Assembly (NCBI RefSeq): GCF_947499065.1
Contig: NZ_CANMMT010000008.1
Location: forward strand, 1 to 64,000
Source of the DNA: an uncultured Tenacibaculum sp.
GTDB taxonomy: Bacteria; Bacteroidota; Bacteroidia; Flavobacteriales; Flavobacteriaceae
Length of the DNA stretch: 64,000 bases
Direction: 5' to 3'
Part shown: one piece after another, positions 58,547-64,000 of the stretch
Position numbering within the stretch: the first letter of the stretch is position 1
Layout of the letters: each line of letters opens with the position of its first letter
Translations under genes and position numbers: made by a program
The notes under the pieces: generated by a model
The model's input: only the letters and a program-made list of their open reading frames with translations
Databases searched by the model: none
What the model was told of the DNA's origin: nothing

Positions 58547-61546
58547 ATGAAAAAAAACTCACTATTCAAAAAAATTCTAATTTTTAGTTTATTTTTTGTA
58601 ACAATTTCTATGACAGCACAAACTGTGAAAGGCTTGGTCGTTGATGAAAACAAAGAGCCATTGCCCTTTTTTAATGTCTTAGAAAAAGGAACCACTAACG
58701 GTGTAACAACCGATGACAAAGGAGAATTTTCTATTAATGTAAAGAAAATTCCGACAACACTAGTAATCTCTTCTATAGGTTTTAAAACAGTAGAAAAACA
58801 AATTAGCTCGACTCAATATGTTACCATTGAAGTAAAAGAAGAGAGTGAAAACTTAGACGAAGTAGTTTTAGTAGGATCAAGAAACAAGTCAAGAACAGCG
58901 ATAGATACCCCCGTACCAGTAGACATTATCGATGTAGCTGAATTAACAGCAACATCACCACAAGTTAACTTGAACCAAATCTTGAACTATGTAGCTCCTT
59001 CTTTTTCGTCAAATACACAAACAATTTCTGACGGTACAGATCACATTGATCCAGCTTCTTTAAGAGGATTAGGACCAGATCAAGTATTGGTATTAATTAA
59101 TGGGAAAAGAAGGCATACTTCTTCTTTAGTAAATGTAAATGGAACATTTGGTAGAGGAAGTGTAGGTACTGATTTAAATGCTATTCCAGCAGCTGCAATT
59201 AAAAGAATTGAAGTTTTAAGAGACGGTGCTGCAGCACAATATGGTTCTGATGCAATTGCAGGAGTAATTAATATTGTACTTAACAACAAGACAAATGAGT
59301 TAAGTTTAGCTGTTACTTCTGGAGCGCATATTTCAAAAAATTCTGACAAGCAAACTGGAGGAATTGACGGAGAAAGTGTTAATGTATCTGCAAACTATGG
59401 AATTAAACTAGGAGATAAAGGAGGTTTTATAAACTTTACTGGAGATTTTGATTTTAGAAACCCATACAACCGTATGAAAGAGTATGAAGGTTCTATTTTT
59501 AATGCATATAATTCTGTAGAGTGGGTAGCGAATAACTCAGGGTTAGATATTTCTAATTTGTCTTTAGCAGATATCAAATTTGCTGCGCAAGGAGTAACAC
59601 ATTTTGATTTGGCTACTAAGAGTGCAATTAACAATGCTACTTCTTTAACAGAGATTTTTGGGGTTAATGCAGGGGCTAATTCAGTTAAAGGTATTTTATC
59701 TGAATTTACTAGAGATAGTGCTGGAAATGTTACAGGTATTGTAGGGATTAATACTACCGATGCAGAATTAGCTGTTCGTGGTTTAGATAGAACAGACTTT
59801 ACAATGCGTGTAGGTCAATCGGCGCTTAGAGGAGGTCGTTTTTTTGCTAATATGTCTTTACCTATAGATGAAGAAGGTACTGAGTTATACTCTTTTGCAG
59901 GTATTAGTTCAAGAATAGGAAACTCAGCAGGTTTCTATCGTTTACCAAACCAATCAAGGACATATACGCCCTTTTATATCAATGGGTTTTTACCAGAGAT
60001 TAATTCAAAAATAAGTGACATGTCATTTGCTGTTGGAATTAAGGGTAAAATCAAAGAATGGGATGTAGATTTAAGTAATACTTGGGGTAGAAACTCTTTC
60101 TTATTTGAGATTTCAAATACTTCAAATGCTTCAATGTTAAATAATTCACCAACTCGTTTTGATGCAGGAGGTTTTGCTTTTACTCAAAACACAACCAACT
60201 TAGATTTTTCGAATAATTACAAAGATATTTTTAATGGATTAAACGCTGCTTTTGGAGCAGAGTTTAGAAAGGAATTATACGAAATCGTAGCGGGAGAAGA
60301 AGAATCTTATACACAGTATGATGCAAATGGATTACCAGTAACAGCAACTACAACAGCTTCAGTTGATGTCTATGGAAATACAAGGCCGGGAGGAGCACAA
60401 GTTTTTCCAGGATTTAATGCAAAGAATGAATTGTCAAGAGACCGTAGTAGTTTTGCTGCTTATGCAGATTTAGAGGCAGATTTAACCGATAAGTTATTAG
60501 TAGGCTTAGCTGGACGTTTTGAAAACTATAGCGATTTTGGTTCAACATTTAATTATAAAGTTTCTGGTCGTTATAAGTTAAATGAAAATTTAAATATTAG
60601 ATCGGCTTTTAATACAGGGTTTAGAGCACCATCGTTACACCAGTTAAACTTTAGTACTACATCAACCTTATTTGGTCAAAATGGAAATCCTGAAGAAGTA
60701 GGGACTTTCTCAAATGATAGTAGGGTAGCACAATTATTAGGGATTCCTAAGTTAAAGCAAGAAGAATCTGCAAGTATAAGTTTAGGTTTTACAGCTAAAA
60801 TTCCATCGGCAAACTTAAAAATTACTGTAGATGGTTATTGGGTAGGAATTGAAGATAGAGTAGTTTATACTGGTCAATTCAGAACTAATGATAGTAACGC
60901 TAATCCAAATGATGATTCTGATTCTGAATTTGGTAAGTTGCTTAGAGAAGCAAATGCAACTGCAGCATCATTTTTTGCCAATGCAATTGATACAGAATCA
61001 AAAGGAATTGATATTGTTATTACACACAAAACAGCTTTAAATGATAAAATGAATTTAAAGTCAGACTTATCAGCAACGTTCTCAAAAACAAAGCAAGTAG
61101 ATGATATTCATAGTTCAGAACAAATAGCGAATGCAGGATTAATAGATACTTATTTCCCAGAAGATAGTAGAGTGTACTTAGAGGAGGCAGTGCCAAGAAC
61201 TAAGGTAAACTTATCAAATACTTTAAGTACTGAGAGATTTAATGTGTTTTTAAGAAACGTATACTTTGGTGAAGTAACTGAAGCAACAACTAATGTTAGT
61301 AGACAACAAGTGTTTGGAGGAAAAGTTGTAACAGATTTATCAGTAGGGTTTAAAGCTACGGAAGAATTAACATTTACTGTAGGGGCAAACAATATCTTAG
61401 ACGTGTATCCAGATAGAGCAGCACAAGCTTTAGGAGATGGAGGAAACAACCGAAGTAGTGGACGTTTCGATTGGTCACGTAGAGCGCAACAGTTTGGAAT
61501 TGGAGGTAGATTCGTATTTGCCCGTTTAAACTTTGTTATTAAGTAA
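58547..61546 (+). CDS. TonB-dependent receptor
   Basis: A 999-aa outer-membrane receptor. A signal peptide (FSLFFVTISMTAQ) leads to a CarboxypepD_reg-like domain (VKGLVVDENKEPLPFFNVLEKG), then a plug (SRTAIDTPVPVDIIDVAEL, DPASLRGLGPDQVLVLINGKRRH, LRDGAAAQYGSDAIAGVINIVL), then the barrel ending QQFGIGGRFVFARLNFVIK. The conserved barrel segment NIRSAFNTGFRAPSLHQLNF is visible. The ligand is unknown. Two lipoprotein genes follow 17 and 10 bases apart. Confidence 0.93.
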   Translation: MKKNSLFKKILIFSLFFVTISMTAQTVKGLVVDENKEPLPFFNVLEKGTTNGVTTDDKGEFSINVKKIPTTLVISSIGFKTVEKQISSTQYVTIEVKEESENLDEVVLVGSRNKSRTAIDTPVPVDIIDVAELTATSPQVNLNQILNYVAPSFSSNTQTISDGTDHIDPASLRGLGPDQVLVLINGKRRHTSSLVNVNGTFGRGSVGTDLNAIPAAAIKRIEVLRDGAAAQYGSDAIAGVINIVLNNKTNELSLAVTSGAHISKNSDKQTGGIDGESVNVSANYGIKLGDKGGFINFTGDFDFRNPYNRMKEYEGSIFNAYNSVEWVANNSGLDISNLSLADIKFAAQGVTHFDLATKSAINNATSLTEIFGVNAGANSVKGILSEFTRDSAGNVTGIVGINTTDAELAVRGLDRTDFTMRVGQSALRGGRFFANMSLPIDEEGTELYSFAGISSRIGNSAGFYRLPNQSRTYTPFYINGFLPEINSKISDMSFAVGIKGKIKEWDVDLSNTWGRNSFLFEISNTSNASMLNNSPTRFDAGGFAFTQNTTNLDFSNNYKDIFNGLNAAFGAEFRKELYEIVAGEEESYTQYDANGLPVTATTTASVDVYGNTRPGGAQVFPGFNAKNELSRDRSSFAAYADLEADLTDKLLVGLAGRFENYSDFGSTFNYKVSGRYKLNENLNIRSAFNTGFRAPSLHQLNFSTTSTLFGQNGNPEEVGTFSNDSRVAQLLGIPKLKQEESASISLGFTAKIPSANLKITVDGYWVGIEDRVVYTGQFRTNDSNANPNDDSDSEFGKLLREANATAASFFANAIDTESKGIDIVITHKTALNDKMNLKSDLSATFSKTKQVDDIHSSEQIANAGLIDTYFPEDSRVYLEEAVPRTKVNLSNTLSTERFNVFLRNVYFGEVTEATTNVSRQQVFGGKVVTDLSVGFKATEELTFTVGANNILDVYPDRAAQALGDGGNNRSSGRFDWSRRAQQFGIGGRFVFARLNFVIK

Positions 61547-61563
61547 TATAATTTACAGAAGAA

Positions 61564-62436
61564 ATGAAAAAAATAAAATTATCTATATATATATTGTTGC
61601 TTTCACTAGGGTTTGTTTCTTGTGAAAGTGAAACAACCGATCCTGTAGAGGGAATTGCTACGGCTACCGAACAAGTTGTTATCGGTTTTAGTGATACGAA
61701 TTTAAAAACGAATGTACTGGAAAATGGAGGTACAGCTACTTATCAAATAAGTTTATCTAAACCATTACCAGTAGATGGAGTGGTTGTTTTTGATATTACA
61801 TCATCAGATGGTTCTACAGAATCTACATCAGGTATAAATGAAGTGTCACATAATGAAGTAAGAATCGCTGCAGGAGAAACATCAGCGAGTGTAACTTTTA
61901 CATTTTCGGATGATACTGTTGCAGATGCAGAGGAAATATACAGTGTTTCAATAAAAAACCTTAACGTTTCTAAAACTTTAATTAAGCACTTTATAACATT
62001 AAATGAAAAGAGTGGTGGAAGAAGTATTAATGTTTACGATACTTTACCTCTTGTAATAGAGGGACCAGTAGGTAATATGGATATTGTATTAGACTGGGCA
62101 GGTTCTGAAGATTTAGACTTGTATTTAAGGTCAGAAGCTAAAATTACTTCCACCGTAATTGCTAATAGTTGGTATTCACAACCAGAAAAGGTTACAATTA
62201 CACAAGCGTTAGCTGATGGAGATTATTTTTTAGGGTTGGATAATTTTGATATTGCAACACCATATAATATTCCGTGTACTTTATCACTTAATTTCTCAGG
62301 AGGTAAAAGTGAAGTTCTTTTAACAAGTTTGGAAACCACTGCTACTGCACCAGCAAATGGAGAGCCAGATATTTGGTATAAGATTAAAAAAGAAACAGAT
62401 GGTAGTAAAGTAACCTACACAGTAATCAAATTATAA
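61564..62436 (+). CDS. Lipoprotein with Calx-beta-like domain, TonB receptor partner
   Basis: A 290-aa lipoprotein (lipobox LGFVSC). Residues ~40-130 look like a Calx-beta-type repeat (ENGGTATYQISLSKPLPVDG, EVRIAAGETSASVTFTFSDD). The C-terminal half has LDWAGSEDLDLYLRSE and LADGDYFLGLDNFD, a pattern repeated in the next lipoprotein. It is co-transcribed with the receptor and is probably a surface ligand-binding partner. Confidence 0.75.
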   Translation: MKKIKLSIYILLLSLGFVSCESETTDPVEGIATATEQVVIGFSDTNLKTNVLENGGTATYQISLSKPLPVDGVVVFDITSSDGSTESTSGINEVSHNEVRIAAGETSASVTFTFSDDTVADAEEIYSVSIKNLNVSKTLIKHFITLNEKSGGRSINVYDTLPLVIEGPVGNMDIVLDWAGSEDLDLYLRSEAKITSTVIANSWYSQPEKVTITQALADGDYFLGLDNFDIATPYNIPCTLSLNFSGGKSEVLLTSLETTATAPANGEPDIWYKIKKETDGSKVTYTVIKL

Positions 62437-62446
62437 GCTAATTAAA

Positions 62447-63244
62447 ATGAAATATATATATAAAATAAGTTCTTTATTAATTTGTGCAATGCTTTTATTG
62501 AGTTCTTGTGCAGTTAATGATGATGATGCAATAGTCGTTAAGCAAGTAACGAATATTACAGCAAAAACAGAAGCGAAAATTAAACGTATAATGACTTCTG
62601 AAACAAGTTATGATGCGATAATTTCTTTTACCAGTCCAGTAACTAGTTTATCGAGGTTGATATATACATTAGATGGAGAAGAAATGTCTATTGATGCTAT
62701 TCAAGGAAGTCAAAATGTAACGATTACTGTTGATATGTCAGACCCAGATGTTCATGTTAGAACATTGAAATTAGTAGATTTAAAAATCATAAATGCTAGC
62801 ATAGATAGTGTAAAACCAGGGATATCTGAAGATTTAAATGAATTAAAGATAATCAAAGGAGAGAATACAGTTGTATTTACTTTTACTTGGAATGATGATA
62901 GTGATTTAGATTGTGGTACAATTACTAAAACTCCAGCTGTAACAGGAATAAATCTTTCTACAAGCACAACTTCTACTACTGAGGTAGCTGTTTTGCCTGA
63001 TAATGTTGCTGATGGAGAATATTTCTTTGCAATTTTACCTTGGACAGTTAATAACAATTCTATTGAGTGTTATGTTAATGTATTAAATGGAACTACAGAA
63101 ACAAATTATACAGGTAATTTGGTCGGGGCTACTCCTGGAGGGTTCTTTGGGTACACTACTGTTGCTGATTTTATTAAAATAACAAAATCAACAGATGCAG
63201 GTACTGGAGCAGTAACTATAAATTTAGAACAAGTTTTATTTTAA
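62447..63244 (+). CDS. Lipoprotein sharing a W-x-DLD/DGxYF domain, TonB receptor partner
   Basis: A 265-aa lipoprotein (lipobox LLLSSC). The mid region is beta-rich, and the C-terminal part carries FTWNDDSDLDCGTI and NVADGEYFFAILPW, which parallel the previous lipoprotein (DWAGSEDLDL, LADGDYFLGL). The two are probably diverged paralogues that share a domain. It closes the receptor operon before a terminator. Confidence 0.72.
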   Translation: MKYIYKISSLLICAMLLLSSCAVNDDDAIVVKQVTNITAKTEAKIKRIMTSETSYDAIISFTSPVTSLSRLIYTLDGEEMSIDAIQGSQNVTITVDMSDPDVHVRTLKLVDLKIINASIDSVKPGISEDLNELKIIKGENTVVFTFTWNDDSDLDCGTITKTPAVTGINLSTSTTSTTEVAVLPDNVADGEYFFAILPWTVNNNSIECYVNVLNGTTETNYTGNLVGATPGGFFGYTTVADFIKITKSTDAGTGAVTINLEQVLF

Positions 63245-63270
63245 TAAACAGAACTATGTTTTCATTAAGA

Positions 63271-63300
63271 AGTCGCCTAAAATTTTAGGCGGCTTTCTTT
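63271..63300 (+). terminator. Terminator after the receptor operon
   Basis: The stem GTCGCCTAAAA/TTTTAGGCGGC, with one wobble, is followed by CTTTCTTTTTT. Confidence 0.75.
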
Positions 63301-63336
63301 TTTGAGTATTGTTGTTATAATTAACTATATAACTTT

Positions 63337-64000
63337 TTATTTATACTCTTTTAAAGATAGTTTTTGATTTTCGAAAACTCCATAGGTAAAATACTTTACC
63401 CAATCGCCAGTGTTTATATACTCACTGTTTTCTTGTAGTTTAATTTCTAAAGGAAGATGACGGTGACCAAAAACAAAATAATCGTAATGTTTAGTTTCTA
63501 ATTTACGTTTGCAGTATTGAACTAACCATTCATTGTCTTCTCCTAAAAATTTAGCGTCATCATCACCTGAAATCAATTTGTTTTTAACCGACATGTAATG
63601 ACCTAAGCGTACACCTAAATCTGGGTGTAGCCATCTAAACATCCACTGAAAAGGTTTAAAAGTAAAAATCTTTTTCATTCGCTTGTAACCTTTATCACCT
63701 GGACCTAAACCATCTCCATGACCAATTAATAATAGTTTGCCGTTAATGGTAAATTCTTGTGGTTCGTGGTATACAGGAATGTCTAATTCTTTCTCAAAAT
63801 AATCAGTCATCCATAAATCATGATTTCCAACAAAGAAATAAATAGGAATTCCACTGTCTTTAATTTCAGCAAGTTTACCCATAACACGAACAAAACCTTT
63901 AGGAACAACGGTTTTGTACTCGAACCAGAAGTCAAATAAATCACCTAATAAAAAAATAGCCTCAGCATCTTTTTTAACTTCATTTAACCAACGCACAAAC
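63337..64000 (-). CDS. lpxH: UDP-2,3-diacylglucosamine hydrolase (5' end missing)
   Basis: The N-terminus lies beyond the right window edge; the frame is open to base 64000. The visible 220 residues carry the metallophosphoesterase motifs LLGDLFDFWFEY, FVGNHDLWMTDYF, IGHGDGLGPGD and FGHRHLPLEI, of the LpxH type that makes lipid X in lipid A synthesis. Only the first D-x-H motif is out of view. A terminator-like hairpin of the convergent operon lies just downstream. Confidence 0.9.
   Translation of the reverse strand, partial: FVRWLNEVKKDAEAIFLLGDLFDFWFEYKTVVPKGFVRVMGKLAEIKDSGIPIYFFVGNHDLWMTDYFEKELDIPVYHEPQEFTINGKLLLIGHGDGLGPGDKGYKRMKKIFTFKPFQWMFRWLHPDLGVRLGHYMSVKNKLISGDDDAKFLGEDNEWLVQYCKRKLETKHYDYFVFGHRHLPLEIKLQENSEYINTGDWVKYFTYGVFENQKLSLKEYK

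Overview
The window is a chromosomal segment of a low-GC marine-type Flavobacteriaceae bacterium (Bacteroidota). The evidence is gene content and order: the ctaB/cox3/SCO/DUF420 block, the MoxR-DUF58-Bat operon, TonB-dependent receptors with CarboxypepD_reg-like N-termini, and an IPExxxVDY-type gene beside pyk. The Bacteroidota -7 promoter element TAnnTTTG recurs ahead of many genes, and Shine-Dalgarno sites are largely absent. Tenacibaculum or Polaribacter relatives are my best guess; the genus is not provable from the sequence alone.

Positions 1-3330 are an accessory, decaying region. It holds the tail of a REP-associated tyrosine transposase (RAYT), a second RAYT killed by one in-frame TGA, at least six copies of a REP-like hairpin, two orphan toxin tails each followed by a probable immunity gene, and a toxin-antitoxin pair whose toxin has an in-frame stop. 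It abuts a tRNA-Leu/tRNA-Leu/tRNA-Gly cluster (3365-3693).

Positions 3.8-11 kb hold the respiratory block: haem O synthase, two COX3-family proteins, a COX4-like subunit, a cysteine-free SCO-like protein, SCO1/SenC, DUF420 and a small membrane protein. These are followed by a TolC-like protein and tsaB. Positions 11-23 kb are mostly housekeeping: MscS channel, dodecin, rnhA-purN, acpP-fabF-rnc, pyk, an M28 peptidase with a multi-TM C-terminus, a CBS protein, a GNAT protein and ssb.

Positions 23.3-28.6 kb carry a LytTR response regulator and a large Reg_prop/Y_Y_Y histidine kinase, transcribed leftward. The 830-bp gap upstream contains three 9-bp LytTR half-sites in exact 21-bp phase. Rightward of these lie a long-stem structured stretch, a possible 28-aa peptide gene and a 109-aa orphan gene ending at a terminator. 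A paralogue of that orphan, about 70% identical, sits inside the MoxR/Bat operon at 56.9 kb. This unit is the best candidate for something undescribed.

Positions 28.6-44 kb contain tex, a secreted unknown, metG, an LD-carboxypeptidase, a di-haem peroxidase-like lipoprotein, yraN, a TlpA-like protein, an SDR, cvpA, and a membrane AraC-type regulator followed by a TonB receptor with a 12-bp inverted repeat between them. Positions 44-49 kb hold a bicarbonate/anion cluster (two SulP transporters, a UspA-like protein, a beta-carbonic anhydrase). Positions 49.6-58.3 kb hold the complete leftward moxR-orphan-DUF58-BatA-E aerotolerance-type operon. Positions 58.5-63.2 kb hold a TonB receptor with two co-directional lipoproteins sharing a domain. 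The window ends inside lpxH.
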